A DNA stretch of 64,000 bases from Bdellovibrionia bacterium (GCA_030427805.1 JAUICP010000003.1:257758-321757); one strand, 5' to 3'; shown: positions 53,339 through 63,115, counted from the stretch's first letter. Program-made: numbers and translations. Notes: a model not told the origin generated them from the letters alone.

Positions 53339-53572
53339 AAAAACCTCAATTCACTAATCAGGTAGCTTATAGGTCGCCTCCTCCAGAAACAAGCCTCCCT
53401 TGTCAGAATCGGATTCATTTTTCGAATGAACCTTGATTCGACCTTTGGAGCCTGATAGCTTCCCCTTGAAACAGGGCAATAATCACCTGTTTTAAACACT
53501 TTAGCTGGCTAAATTTCAATTGATTTTCAGTTGGAAGGGTTTTAGGGTCCTATCAAAAGCAAGGAGAAATGG

Positions 53573-54037
53573 ATGAAAGGGAATAAAGCAGTTCTTGAAA
53601 TGCTCAACGAAGTTCTCGAGGGTGAACTCACAGCAATTAATCAGTACTTCCTTCACGCGCGAATCTGTAAAGACTGGGGCTACAATAAACTCGCTGACTA
53701 TCTCTACAAAGAGTCCATTGACGAAATGAAGCATGCTCAAGAACTTATTGATCGCATTCTCTTTCTTGAAGGACTTCCCAATTTACAAAAACTGGGTGCA
53801 CTTAATATTGGAGAAACCGTACCGGAAATGCTCGAGGGTGACCTTAAGCTTGAACAAATCGCAATCCCGCGCCTGAAAAAAGGGATCGAACTTTGTCTTG
53901 ATAAATCAGACCACGCCACGCGGGAACTTCTAGAGCACATTCTCGTCAACGAAGAGGAACACGTGGACTGGATCGAAGCTCAACAGAAAATGATTTCTGA
54001 TATGGGTCTGCAGAACTACCTTTCTCAGCAGATGTAA
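53573..54037 (+). CDS. bfr: bacterioferritin
   Basis: The 154-aa protein follows E. coli Bfr closely. Ferroxidase ligands are present: Glu in EGELTAINQYFLHAR, Glu and His in IDEMKHAQ, Glu in LKLEQIA, and Glu/His in NEEEHVDW. The haem-ligand Met of DEMKH is also kept, so haem-binding Bfr rather than plain ferritin. It forms a 24-subunit cage that oxidises and stores iron. AGCAAGGAG precedes the ATG. The ferredoxin partner bfd lies just downstream on the opposite strand. Confidence 0.97.
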   Translation: MKGNKAVLEMLNEVLEGELTAINQYFLHARICKDWGYNKLADYLYKESIDEMKHAQELIDRILFLEGLPNLQKLGALNIGETVPEMLEGDLKLEQIAIPRLKKGIELCLDKSDHATRELLEHILVNEEEHVDWIEAQQKMISDMGLQNYLSQQM

Positions 54038-54071
54038 TTTCATAATTCCATGAATGAAAAATGTGATGGAG

Positions 54072-54275
54072 CTAAGCCGTCTGCTGGGGATCGGTGTCTT
54101 GAACCTCTTGCGGGTTTGCTTGATCGATCATCTCTTGGATTTTTTCTTGGCAGATTCCGCAGCTGGTTCCAGCTCCGGTTTTTTCGCAAATTTTCTGGAG
54201 TGAACATGGGCCTCCATGTTCGATTTCCGACTGTATTTGCTGATCTCTTACTGCTTTACAAACACACACTATCAT
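54072..54275 (-). CDS. bfd: bacterioferritin-associated ferredoxin
   Basis: The 67-aa protein begins MIVCVCKAV and later has SCGICQE, giving the C-x-C...C-x2-C ligand set of Bfd for a [2Fe-2S] cluster. Bfd reduces the haem of Bfr to release stored iron. The C-terminal tail after QEKIQEMI is Gln/Asp-rich. I moved the start from 54311 to the ATG at 54275 because Bfd begins there in all homologues I recall. It converges with bfr, 34 nt apart. Confidence 0.92.
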   Translation of the reverse strand: MIVCVCKAVRDQQIQSEIEHGGPCSLQKICEKTGAGTSCGICQEKIQEMIDQANPQEVQDTDPQQTA

Positions 54276-54590
54276 GAAGACTAATTTCGGCGAAAACCCC
54301 CTATTTAGCAATCGAAAGCTTTTATCAATAAACTTTCATGTAAAGAATTCTATCATTCCGCCTATTTAGACATTTGATTTTCAATACCACTCTCAATAGC
54401 TTTTCATTTAGGCCTTATAGGTCATATTGCCTCAGCTAATGGGATTGAGTTTCCCAAAATGAGACACCTCTAAAGTCACTCCCAAAGGGCCTTTGCAGTC
54501 ACTTAATTTCACCTTCGCCGTCATATTTTACTCCCTGACCGAGGCCCTTAACTAAGCTACCATCGGTAGTAACAACAAAAAGGAAATCGA
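54276..54590. other. 315-nt intergenic region without a recognisable gene
   Basis: The spacer between bfd and the 223-aa gene is AT-rich. It contains a CAAAGG-G-CCTTTG palindrome near 54483 and a small CTAC...GTAG dyad near 54558. I see no tRNA, no strong ORF and no clear sigma-70 promoter. A Fur-type iron box would be expected near bfd, but I cannot identify one by eye. Confidence 0.5.
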
Positions 54591-55262
54591 ATGATCAAAA
54601 CACAGCTCGAAAATGTGATCACTTGGATGAAAGAAAAACTCACCGAAGGAAATTACAAAACCATCGAAATCATCGGAGACCGACAGCTCGATCGCGCTCC
54701 TAATCTGACTTGCCTCGCCCACTCCGGCCTCGAAAAAACCGACTTTCTCGACATCCCAAAAGACTTTTTTCAGCAAATTTTTGAACTCCTAAAAAATACT
54801 CAGATTTCGGAGAAGGATACGAGCTATCTTGAAATCAAAATTATCGCACCCAATGAAATCAAACATATAAAACTCATTTCTCGGGCCAAAGAGCACGAAG
54901 AAAAAGTCGAGATCGCCAAAAAAGAATACATCGCAAGTTTTCCTGAAGAGCCTTTCGGTGAAGACTTCGCCAAACTCGTTGCCGATAGCCTCGAAGAGTT
55001 AGGTGAACTCACAAAAACCATCGACCCTCGAGACAACACGGGATTCGTTTTATGGCGTAACGATCAAGGTGGATTCGACCTCGGCACCTATGGATTTGGA
55101 CAAAGGGAAAGTCTTAAAAACCTTCCCAACAAACAAGAATTTATAGAGTGGATGAGTCAAGAGTCGCCGCGATCACTCTTAGAACTGGGTCTCCCTTTTA
55201 AGTCCGTGGAAATCATTGATCTGATTAAGATTCAGCGGATTATCCAGCAAAGAAAACTCTAG
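54591..55262 (+). CDS. unknown cytoplasmic protein, 223 aa
   Basis: The protein has no signal peptide or membrane segment. It is rich in charged residues, with several helical segments (IKTQLENVITWMKEKLTEGN, FGEDFAKLVADSLEELGEL) and a beta-rich part (IKIIAPNEIKHIKLISRAKE, TGFVLWRNDQGGFDLGTYGF). No family recognised. AAAAGGA precedes the ATG. Its stop codon overlaps the gltX stop on the opposite strand (CTAG). Confidence 0.7.
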   Translation: MIKTQLENVITWMKEKLTEGNYKTIEIIGDRQLDRAPNLTCLAHSGLEKTDFLDIPKDFFQQIFELLKNTQISEKDTSYLEIKIIAPNEIKHIKLISRAKEHEEKVEIAKKEYIASFPEEPFGEDFAKLVADSLEELGELTKTIDPRDNTGFVLWRNDQGGFDLGTYGFGQRESLKNLPNKQEFIEWMSQESPRSLLELGLPFKSVEIIDLIKIQRIIQQRKL

Positions 55263-56884
55263 AGGGCGGCAAGCGCCGTCTCGGCGCGCTGAATGAGCGA
55301 CTTGGTTGGAATAAGGGGCACGAGTTCTTTGAGTTCGGCACCGTGGGGTTTTCCGATGATGGCCACGCGGATGGGCATAAATAGGAATTTACCCTTAACA
55401 CCGGCTTTTTCTTTAACGGCGTCTTGCATTTCAGAAAAGTCGTCGGCAGTGAGGTATTCTTTATCGCGGGTTTTCAGTTCGGCAATCCAAGTGGCAAAAA
55501 CATCTTTGGTCGAATCCCAAGAAAGTGCGTCCTGAGCCGCCCCATCAATGGCAAAGCTCTGATCATTCATAGGAGCAAAGAGTTCCTTGGCATCAGAGAG
55601 CTTATCCATTCGGGTTTTATAGGTTTCCATGGCCGCATTCACCCAAGCCTCATTCACTGAGTCGGTATCAATTACGCCTTCAAGCCAGGGGAGAACTTCT
55701 TGCCACAGGCTTTGATTATCGAGTTCTTTGATGTGCTGAGAATTGACCCACGAAAGTTTTTCTTCATCAAAAACAGCGGGTGATTTATTCACACGCGAGA
55801 TTGAGAAGATCTTTACAAGCTCTTCGAATTTGAAAATATCTTTTTCATCCGGGTGCGACCATCCGAGTAAAGAAATATAATTGATAAGAGCATCGGGCAA
55901 AAAGCCTGTCGTGTGATACTCATTACAACTGGTAGCTCCGTGGCGCTTGGAGAGCTTTTGTTTGTCCGGCCCCAAAATCAATGACATATGACCAAATTGC
56001 GGCAGAACAAAGTCACTGGCAAAAAACTTCTTAAGACTCTCTTCTGATTTTTTAAAGTCTTCTTCCGAAGGCTTAGCACCAGTGTGGACTTTTTCGAGTT
56101 TGTCTTTAACAAATCCCATGAAATCCGAGGACTGAAAGAAACCGAGAACTTCTTTTTGCTGATCAGAACTCTTATGGAGCTCCTCGAGAAGCTCGTAAAT
56201 CATAAGCTGTCTCAAGGTATTGCTTAGGTGCTCTTCGGCCCGAAGAACGTGACTGATCGACATCAAGGCATCATCAATCGCACAACAAAAATTATAAACC
56301 GGCATACCGTTTGAGCGAAGAATAACAAAGTCGCCCACCATATCGGATTTGAATTCCACATCTCCGCGAACAAGATCATTGACCTTAAAAGTCTTTTCAA
56401 AAGAGTTGATCAAGCGAACCGCTCCCTGCTCCCCTTTTTTAACCCGCTCTAAGCCCTCTTCATAGCTCACTAGGGTTTCGGGGCGCGGAATACTGTGACC
56501 ATCGGCACTTTGCTTTTTAAGAGTATCGAGTTCTTCGTCGGTGCGAAAATCAAAATAGGCTTTGCCATTTTTTAAAAGAAAATGGCCAATGGCTTGATAG
56601 ATCGCCTGACGACGGCTTTGCCTGTAGGGGCCGTACTCGCCTTCATCGGCGAGAGTTCCGGCATTGGGGCCCTCATCCCAATCAAGGCCCAACCACTGGA
56701 GGTCCCCAATCTGCATCTTCAGAGCCTCTTCCGTGCTTCTCTCAAGATCTGTGTCCTCAACTCTCAATACGAACTCGCCACCCTGACTTTTTGCAAATAG
56801 ATAATTAAAGAGGGCCGTACGAGCTCCTCCAACGTGAAGGTAACCGGTGGGGCTAGGGGCAAAGCGAACGCGAATATCAGACAT
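55259..56884 (-). CDS. gltX: glutamyl-tRNA synthetase
   Basis: The 541-aa class I synthetase has the HIGH-type motif PSPTGYLHVGGARTALF near the N-terminus and the KMSKS-type motif DKQKLSKRHGATS near residue 310. The discriminator and anticodon-binding helices follow. It charges tRNA-Glu with glutamate; some bacterial enzymes also misacylate tRNA-Gln. The start is the ATG at 56884 (AAGGAG 8 nt upstream), not the track's 56920. Length is slightly above E. coli (471 aa) because of insertions around residues 230-300 (ELLEELHKSSDQQKEVLGFF). Confidence 0.97.
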   Translation of the reverse strand: MSDIRVRFAPSPTGYLHVGGARTALFNYLFAKSQGGEFVLRVEDTDLERSTEEALKMQIGDLQWLGLDWDEGPNAGTLADEGEYGPYRQSRRQAIYQAIGHFLLKNGKAYFDFRTDEELDTLKKQSADGHSIPRPETLVSYEEGLERVKKGEQGAVRLINSFEKTFKVNDLVRGDVEFKSDMVGDFVILRSNGMPVYNFCCAIDDALMSISHVLRAEEHLSNTLRQLMIYELLEELHKSSDQQKEVLGFFQSSDFMGFVKDKLEKVHTGAKPSEEDFKKSEESLKKFFASDFVLPQFGHMSLILGPDKQKLSKRHGATSCNEYHTTGFLPDALINYISLLGWSHPDEKDIFKFEELVKIFSISRVNKSPAVFDEEKLSWVNSQHIKELDNQSLWQEVLPWLEGVIDTDSVNEAWVNAAMETYKTRMDKLSDAKELFAPMNDQSFAIDGAAQDALSWDSTKDVFATWIAELKTRDKEYLTADDFSEMQDAVKEKAGVKGKFLFMPIRVAIIGKPHGAELKELVPLIPTKSLIQRAETALAAL

Positions 56885-56984
56885 GGTTTTCTCCTTGGGA
56901 AGAGACTCTCTTTTTCCCAAAATTTAAGCTAAGAAATTTAGTTAACATAAAAACCTGGCCAGGCCATCAAAAGCTATTTCAGAA

Positions 56985-57012
56985 CAAAAAAAACCGGGTT
57001 CAAAGACCCGGT
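56985..57012 (-). terminator. intrinsic terminator of carD
   Basis: ACCGGGT and ACCCGGT form a 7-bp stem with a 6-nt loop. On the minus strand the transcript then enters a run of eight T residues, just after the carD stop codon. Confidence 0.88.
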
Positions 57013-57042
57013 GTTTCAAAGCGCAATTTATTGTGAAAAATC

Positions 57043-57531
57043 TTAGAGGCCGAAGATTGCCTTTACTTCGTCTTGAGTTTCGAGCTCTTCGCGGCTTTTC
57101 GCCAAAGAAAGCTCTTTTAAAAGAAGAGTGCGAGCCGTGTCGAGCATCTTGCGCTCACCAAAGCTCAATTCTTTTTCAACCTTGAGTAAGAAGAGATCTC
57201 TGAGTACTTCAGCGATTTCATAGACAGAACCTGTCTTGATCTTCTCCATATATTCGCGGTATCGACGATTCCAAGTTTGGTTGTCGATTTTAATGTCTTT
57301 TTCTTTGAGGATGCCGATGACAGTATCAGCTTCTTCACTAGAAATGATGGGTCTTAAGCCCACTTGAGCGACGTTATCCATGGGAATCATGATTTTCATC
57401 CCACTATCAATGATTTTGATCGAGTAAAAAGTCTGCTTTTTACCGAAAATCTCTTTAGTTTCTATCGCAGTGACTTGGCCGACGCCATGTCCTGGATAGA
57501 CGGCGTTGTCACCTACGTTAAATTGCGCCAT
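57043..57531 (-). CDS. CarD/CdnL-family transcriptional regulator
   Basis: The 162-aa protein opens FNVGDNAVYPGHGVGQVTAI, the Tudor-like RNA-polymerase-interaction domain of the CarD/CdnL/TRCF family. A helical DNA-contact domain (WNRRYREYMEKIKTGSVYEI, LSFGERKMLDTARTLLLKEL) follows. It stabilises open promoter complexes, especially at rRNA promoters in actinobacteria and myxobacteria. The start is the ATG at 57531 (GGAGG 4 nt upstream), which removes a 29-residue extension. A sigma-70-like promoter lies at 57590-57618 and a terminator at 56985-57012, so it is monocistronic. Confidence 0.93.
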   Translation of the reverse strand: MAQFNVGDNAVYPGHGVGQVTAIETKEIFGKKQTFYSIKIIDSGMKIMIPMDNVAQVGLRPIISSEEADTVIGILKEKDIKIDNQTWNRRYREYMEKIKTGSVYEIAEVLRDLFLLKVEKELSFGERKMLDTARTLLLKELSLAKSREELETQDEVKAIFGL

Positions 57532-57589
57532 CGGTCCTCCGATTTGTTCCCTGCCCAGTAATCTCAAAATGAGACAACCCGACCACGAA

Positions 57590-57618
57590 GTTATATCACT
57601 TTTGACACAGATTATCAA
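57590..57618 (-). promoter_or_regulatory. sigma-70-like promoter of carD
   Basis: On the minus strand TTGATA, a 17-nt spacer and TATAAC lie 59 nt before the carD ATG. The predicted transcript starts near 57583, giving a 50-nt leader. Spacing and sequence are close to consensus. An overlapping plus-strand TTGACA-18-TATAAG (57602-57631) points the other way. Confidence 0.68.
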
Positions 57619-57714
57619 GGTGTGCTATAAGTCTTGAACCTTATTTTTCGATTATTCTCGAACTTACAGACAAACTCATGAAATCAGACCCTAAATTTGT
57701 GACAAATATTGTCA

Positions 57715-59649
57715 TTATTGGGGTTTATGGCTGATGACCAAGGAGTAGGATTGGGGGCCCATCGGAACATTTGAGCCCATCACTCGAAGCACGTATCGCC
57801 CCGGAGACAGGCGCAAATCCTGGTGCTCAAAGTTATCCAAGTGATTCTCGTAAACCTGGCTCTGGCCGTTTTCGTTGAAAAGGACCATGTCCAAGTCATT
57901 GACCAGGGCCGTTTCACTTCCAGGAGCTGCGGGGTAATCGGTCCACACCAAAGTCATCGATACCAGGGACGTCTGCTGGAGGGTAAACGAATAATCCTGA
58001 CTCTGCCCCTGATTTAAACCATCAAGGCGATCCTCTAAGACGAGCTTGTTCTGCCGAAGGCTCGCACTCCCTTGAACCATTCCAAATCCACTCTGAAAAC
58101 TCGGCCGAGGCCGATCAATTTCTTGAGTACGAGTCCCTTCTCCATATTGACCCGGGTACAAATCGAGAGCTGAGTTCATTAAAAGAGCTTTAATAAAAGA
58201 AGCCGACGGATTGCTTCGCGAGTAATAGATTTTCAAACCCTGTCGCACCAGGGCTGCCATACCAGCAACTAAGGGGGCGGACATGGATGTTCCTCCGGTC
58301 CAATTGTAAAACTCGTTGTAATCACCCCATAAACCAATAGCCCCCGGTGCATGACTTCGAGTGCTGAGCAAGTTGGTACCAGGTGCCACAACCTCCGGTT
58401 TTGTACGTCCATCAAGGGTGGGACCGCGACCACTAAAAGGGGCCAGGCCCTGGACATTATCCGAAAGATGATTACTCGCAAGGGGTTCAACGGGAAATCT
58501 CTGATTCAATGAACTCACTTGCGCTGCGGGCAACTGAATTCCACCCACAAAATTGAGATTCTCATTGGCTCCAACACTTAAAACGTTCTTTGCCGTCGCC
58601 GGCGAGGCAATCGAAGCCAGATCCACCTTGCCATCACCATCCCAATCACCCGCAAAATTTCCGACGGCTGTAATAAAAAGCATGTCGGGATTCTCCCAAA
58701 CGAAGCGATCAAAGTCGTAAGAAAGCCCATTGTACTCCCCTAGGTCTTGGCTCGATCCCCAAGAGTTAACGTGAATGCGACTCCCGGCCCCATAGGCTTC
58801 TAAGAAGAACTCACTGAGATTTCCGGGCAAACTAAAGCCACCAAAATTTTTTGAGTAAATATCCTGAACGATGGAAGCTGCCATTGGAGCCACTCCAATG
58901 ACTTGGCCATTTGACGACCGCCCCTGTCCGAGGGCCAAACCTGCCACATTGGTTCCATGTCCATAATCATCGCGCCAATCGGTTTCGTTGTAGATGTATG
59001 AGAGACCGCCAATAAAGTTTTCGATCAGATCAGGATGAAGCCCCTCCTGACCCGCACTCAATCCGGTATCGGCAAAACTGATTATTTCACCCTGGCCCAT
59101 GACTTGATTTTGCCAAAGACTCTCAACATCCAGGGCCCACAAACCCGACTCCGTTCCAGACAGGTCCGCGTAATCATCCCGTCCCGGCGTACTCGAGGCA
59201 TTGTGAATGATAATGTTAAAACTTTCTAATTCTGGGAGTTTTTCTAAGAATACGACATCTCTACTTTTTGCACGGTCTTTAAATTTTTTGAAATCCAGGT
59301 ACTCGGTTACTTTTTCAAGACGCCCCGAACCCGTTTTATAGAGAACAAAAACTCCGGGAACAAAGTCACTTTCAATGATTTGTCTTTGCGAAAGAGCTTC
59401 ACCACTCCGATCTCTGCAATCGAGATCGAGTAAGGCCTCTGTGACATCACCGCGAACGATAAAGGTTCTTTTACCCGGGTCAAAAAGCTCAACGACAAGC
59501 TCATACTCTTTTAAGGATTTATTGGTAACGGCTTGAGAACACTCAAGCCAGTGAACAGAGTTCGAAGGCTTTTGCCTATAGAACTCCCTGGCCCCGAAAA
59601 TCAGCGCACAAATCAGAAAAGTATGTACCATGGCCCGACTCAAGGGCAT
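57715..59649 (-). CDS. subtilisin-family serine protease (S8), exported
   Basis: The 644-aa protein begins with a signal-like hydrophobic segment (VHTFLICALIFGA). A propeptide-like region runs to about 180, then the S8 catalytic domain: Asp194 in SFADTGLSAG, His231 in YGHGTNVAGLA, Asn331 (oxyanion) in AVGNFAGD, and Ser455 in GGTSMSAPLVAG. About 560-640 is a beta-sandwich (VSMTLVWTDYPAAPGSETAL, YVLRVMGSN) resembling the P-domain or pre-peptidase C-terminal domain. Secreted subtilases digest extracellular or prey protein; that role is inference. The track start at 59649 is kept; GCAGGTCTT precedes it. Confidence 0.92.
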   Translation of the reverse strand: MPLSRAMVHTFLICALIFGAREFYRQKPSNSVHWLECSQAVTNKSLKEYELVVELFDPGKRTFIVRGDVTEALLDLDCRDRSGEALSQRQIIESDFVPGVFVLYKTGSGRLEKVTEYLDFKKFKDRAKSRDVVFLEKLPELESFNIIIHNASSTPGRDDYADLSGTESGLWALDVESLWQNQVMGQGEIISFADTGLSAGQEGLHPDLIENFIGGLSYIYNETDWRDDYGHGTNVAGLALGQGRSSNGQVIGVAPMAASIVQDIYSKNFGGFSLPGNLSEFFLEAYGAGSRIHVNSWGSSQDLGEYNGLSYDFDRFVWENPDMLFITAVGNFAGDWDGDGKVDLASIASPATAKNVLSVGANENLNFVGGIQLPAAQVSSLNQRFPVEPLASNHLSDNVQGLAPFSGRGPTLDGRTKPEVVAPGTNLLSTRSHAPGAIGLWGDYNEFYNWTGGTSMSAPLVAGMAALVRQGLKIYYSRSNPSASFIKALLMNSALDLYPGQYGEGTRTQEIDRPRPSFQSGFGMVQGSASLRQNKLVLEDRLDGLNQGQSQDYSFTLQQTSLVSMTLVWTDYPAAPGSETALVNDLDMVLFNENGQSQVYENHLDNFEHQDLRLSPGRYVLRVMGSNVPMGPQSYSLVISHKPQ

Positions 59650-59813
59650 AAGACCTGCGATAAGCCCCTCCTTCGCAGTGCCCGGAAGACTACTGATTTT
59701 CAGACTTTTTGTAAATAAGGCCCTTTGAAATAAACGAAATACTGTATTTTTAACCCTGAAAAAATGACGAAAACCCGGTAATTTGCAAAAAAATCAATTG
59801 TGCAAGCAGCTAA

Positions 59814-61919
59814 CTAACCAATGAAGGCGAGTGCTTTATTTCCCTGGGTTTTTAGGAGTTCTTCACGAATGGCTCGGTTTTCGGGCTTTTTAAGTTGTGG
59901 ATCATTCTGCAGGATTTCAAAGGCGACCTTTCGAGCCTGCTTGAGAATATCAAAATCGCGCACGAGATTGGCCATTTTAAATCCGGGCAAGCCCGACTGG
60001 CGCGCGCCCATGAATTCTCCGGGCCCACGAATTTCTAAATCCGCTTCGGAAATTTTAAAACCATCATCGGATTGCTCCATGATTCGACAGCGCTCGGCTG
60101 ACTCCTTTGAAACGGCCTTACCTAGAACAAGAACACAATAGCTACGGTGGGAGCCTCTTCCCACTCGGCCCCGCAACTGGTGAAGTTGCGATAGGCCAAA
60201 GCGCTCAGCGTGCTCGATCACCATGATATTGGCATTGGGAACATCAACGCCCACTTCAATAACTGTCGTCGAAACCAGAATATCAAAATCCCCAGCCCGA
60301 AACTGTCGCATGACTTCGTCTTTTTCTTGGGCTTTCATCTTTCCATGAAGTAGTCCGACTCGGTAATCCTTAAAACGCTCACAAAGAATGTGATGTTCTT
60401 CCATGGCATTTTTTAATTCGATTTTTTCACTCTCCTCAACGAGGGGATAAACCACATAGGCCTGACGACCTTTTGCCAATTGCTTTTCGACAAAATCAAA
60501 AACCTTAGGTCTGCGGCTTTCGTAGGTGACCCTTGTGAGGATGGGCTGCCGCCCCTTGGGTCTCTCGTTAATGATTGAAACATCCAGGTCACCATAGACA
60601 GTCATCGCCAAAGTTCGCGGTATCGGTGTTGCGGTCATTAAAAGCAAGTGAGGTGAAACTCCCTTTTGCTTGAGCTTATGTCTTTGCTCGACGCCAAACC
60701 TGTGCTGTTCATCAATAACAACCAAAGCGAGATTTTTAAATTCAACTTGATCTTGAATCAGAGAATGGGTGCCAACAATAAGGTCAATGTCTCCGCTGAC
60801 CAATTTATCTAAGACTTTATTTTTCTCTGAAGCTTTCATGGAACCCGTAAGGAGTTCGACTCGAATCCCCATACTTTTAAAAAGCTCATTGGAGTTTTTA
60901 AAGTGCTGCTCCGCTAGTATTTCTGTGGGAACCATCACTGCCGCTTGATAGCCATTTTCGATGGCGACCAGGCAACTCATTAAAGCCACAAGGGTCTTTC
61001 CTGAACCCACATCCCCTTGAACCATGCGATGCATAGGGTGAGGTTTTGAAATGTCTTCGAGAATTTCAGCAAAACAATTCTTTTGGGCTCCGGTGAGTTC
61101 AAAGGGCAAGCTCGCCTTTAGCTTTTCGACTTTTTCGAGGAGCTTTTTCATGGCGGGAGCCTTGTCGCGCTTAAGTCCCATGCGCTTAGCTGCTAAAAAA
61201 AGCTCCAACCAAAAAAACTCTTCAAAAATAATGCGTCGATGATAATCGGACTTGCCCTCAATAAAACTTCGCCCGGCCTCTTTAGGCGGCTGGTGAATAA
61301 ATTTAAGAGATTCAAAGCGACTGGGCAACTTTTCTCGATCCCTAATTCGCTGAGGGAGTGGATCCATTGCCTGAAGGTCGATCGAAGAGTTAGACTTCAA
61401 ATCCACCATAGCCTTTGAAATTATCTTTCGCAGCTTGGTTGAAGATAGCCCCTCAGTTTCGGGGTAGATCGGAAGCAGTTCGTCCTCGATAACTTCGTCT
61501 TTTCGCACTTCGTGAATATCAGGATGATGGAACTCGAGTTTTCCTCGGTAGAGAATGACTTTTCCGATAACTCGCACTTCGGTGCCATGACTAAAGCGCT
61601 CGAAATACCCCTTGTAGGGAACTCGAAAATACTTGCAGTGAATTCGACCGGCATCATCGGCGATCAATACATCGTAGATCTTCCGTCTGGATCGGCCCAA
61701 ATTATAGCTAGAAACTTTTAAAACTTTTGCTGTTAGCGAAACCACGTCCCCTGGCTGCAGCGAAGAAATACTACGTGCCGCCCGGCGATCTTCATAGGTC
61801 CTCGGATAGAACTCCATCAGGTCGCCCACTTGGCGCAGGCCTTTTTTTCCGAGAATCTCACTCAGTCTCGGGCCAACGCCTTTAACAAATTGTAGGGGTG
61901 TATCCAGGTACAGAGCCAT
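59814..61919 (-). CDS. recG: ATP-dependent DNA helicase RecG
   Basis: The 701-aa protein has an N-terminal wedge domain (VKGVGPRLSEILGKKGL; OB-fold near GDVVSLTAKVLKV) and superfamily 2 helicase motifs: Walker A QGDVGSGKTLVALMSC, DEQH-type box VVIDEQHRFGVEQRH, MTATPIPRTLAMTVYGDL, and QLRGRVGRGSHRSYC. It drives fork reversal and Holliday-junction migration. The length is standard. It is the last of the minus-strand block and diverges from the HD-GYP gene. Confidence 0.97.
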   Translation of the reverse strand: MALYLDTPLQFVKGVGPRLSEILGKKGLRQVGDLMEFYPRTYEDRRAARSISSLQPGDVVSLTAKVLKVSSYNLGRSRRKIYDVLIADDAGRIHCKYFRVPYKGYFERFSHGTEVRVIGKVILYRGKLEFHHPDIHEVRKDEVIEDELLPIYPETEGLSSTKLRKIISKAMVDLKSNSSIDLQAMDPLPQRIRDREKLPSRFESLKFIHQPPKEAGRSFIEGKSDYHRRIIFEEFFWLELFLAAKRMGLKRDKAPAMKKLLEKVEKLKASLPFELTGAQKNCFAEILEDISKPHPMHRMVQGDVGSGKTLVALMSCLVAIENGYQAAVMVPTEILAEQHFKNSNELFKSMGIRVELLTGSMKASEKNKVLDKLVSGDIDLIVGTHSLIQDQVEFKNLALVVIDEQHRFGVEQRHKLKQKGVSPHLLLMTATPIPRTLAMTVYGDLDVSIINERPKGRQPILTRVTYESRRPKVFDFVEKQLAKGRQAYVVYPLVEESEKIELKNAMEEHHILCERFKDYRVGLLHGKMKAQEKDEVMRQFRAGDFDILVSTTVIEVGVDVPNANIMVIEHAERFGLSQLHQLRGRVGRGSHRSYCVLVLGKAVSKESAERCRIMEQSDDGFKISEADLEIRGPGEFMGARQSGLPGFKMANLVRDFDILKQARKVAFEILQNDPQLKKPENRAIREELLKTQGNKALAFIG

Positions 61920-62086
61920 ATACCATTTATCATCCGCTTAATGATCCGAGTCAATGGTCTAGGACCTAATTTGAGAGGGCCCTACAGGCCCTTTAGATGT
62001 GTGCGGGCGTCTAAAAAAGGGCCACACTTTCAATGATTTACAGCAAGAAGCTAGAATCCTTTTCGCAGCCATGGCACAATAATCCC

Positions 62087-63031
62087 ATGGAATTAAACGA
62101 AAGTTTCAAAATCAGAGTGGGCAGCCTTCTTCCGGATCGTCCTTTGCCATTTGACCTCTTTATTTTTCTGAATAAAAAAATGGTTCACTACTTGCGAAGC
62201 GGCGATGAACTTTCTCAAGATAAAATCAATAAACTGGATCGCGCCGATGTTTTCTACGTCCCACTTGGACAACGACAAGATTACAAGAACTTTGTTTACC
62301 AACGGCTTAACGAAGACAATTTAAAAACCGAAGTAAAGGCGCAAATTCTTCGCGAAAGTTCTATCACACTCGTCGACGAAATATTTGAAAACCCCGATGT
62401 AGGATCCGCTCTCACCGACTCTAAAGAAGTTATTGGCGAATTTGTTAAATTCGTTGATGAGGCCCCGGAGGGACTTTCTCACCTCATTCACTTAAGTAGT
62501 CACGATTTTTACACTTATAACCACTCCCTGGATGTGAGCATTTACGCCTTGGGACTCGGTATGGCCGTTGGTTACAAAGGTGAAGAACTGCAAGAATTAG
62601 GACGTGGCTCGATCTTTCACGACATTGGTAAACGCCTGGTCGACGTGAATATAATTTGTAAAAACGGAGCCCTCGACGAAGTGGAGTGGGCGCAGATGCA
62701 GCAACACCCAACCTTTGGTTTGCAGATTCTCGATGAATACGATGTCTCTGAAGAAATCAAAGCCTGTTGCTTTGAACACCACGAAAACTTTTTGGGCAAT
62801 GGATACCCCCAGCAGTTAGATGGCGATGAAATCCACCCCATGGCCAGAATTGTAGCCCTGACGGACACCTACGATGCACTCACAACTAAGCGTTCCTACA
62901 ACAAACCGATGCTGCCCCGTGAGGCCATTGAGTTTATGACCGAAAAACTGGCCCAGAGATACGACCCTGATCTTCTCAAGGCCATGAATGAAGTCATGGT
63001 CCGTATGGACAAAGACAAAGCTTCCGCATAA
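62087..63031 (+). CDS. HD-GYP domain protein
   Basis: The protein of about 314 aa has an N-terminal domain (FKIRVGSLLPDRPLPFDLFI) like the DUF3391-type regions before HD-GYP domains. The HD-GYP domain follows, with SIFHDIGKRLVDVN (HD), FEHHENFLGNGYPQQ (HHExxxGxGYP) and ARIVALTDTYDALTTKRSYN. The family hydrolyses cyclic di-GMP (some members also 3',3'-cGAMP); the metal ligands visible in these motifs are intact. In predatory relatives such proteins affect motility and predation; that is family knowledge. I use the ATG at 62087, because homologues begin near FKIRV, rather than the track's 62033. Confidence 0.88.
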   Translation: MELNESFKIRVGSLLPDRPLPFDLFIFLNKKMVHYLRSGDELSQDKINKLDRADVFYVPLGQRQDYKNFVYQRLNEDNLKTEVKAQILRESSITLVDEIFENPDVGSALTDSKEVIGEFVKFVDEAPEGLSHLIHLSSHDFYTYNHSLDVSIYALGLGMAVGYKGEELQELGRGSIFHDIGKRLVDVNIICKNGALDEVEWAQMQQHPTFGLQILDEYDVSEEIKACCFEHHENFLGNGYPQQLDGDEIHPMARIVALTDTYDALTTKRSYNKPMLPREAIEFMTEKLAQRYDPDLLKAMNEVMVRMDKDKASA

Positions 63032-63086
63032 TAACTTAGCGCATTGCATTCCGTCATTCCCCCTATTGGCCGTGGCGTCCCGACCT

Positions 63087-63115
63087 TTGACAAGGGACCA
63101 CTTCTGCAAAACAAT
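63087..63115 (+). promoter_or_regulatory. candidate promoter for the repeat protein gene
   Basis: TTGACA at 63087, a 17-nt spacer and AACAAT at 63110 precede the 63145 start. The -35 is perfect, the -10 weak. A strong ribosome binding site (AAGGGGGAGG) lies between it and the ATG. Confidence 0.45.

Noticed and set aside
61976-61992. AGGGCC/GGCCCT hairpin between recG and the HD-GYP gene
   Set aside because: Lies upstream of both divergent genes without a T-run, so not a terminator; no regulator could be assigned.
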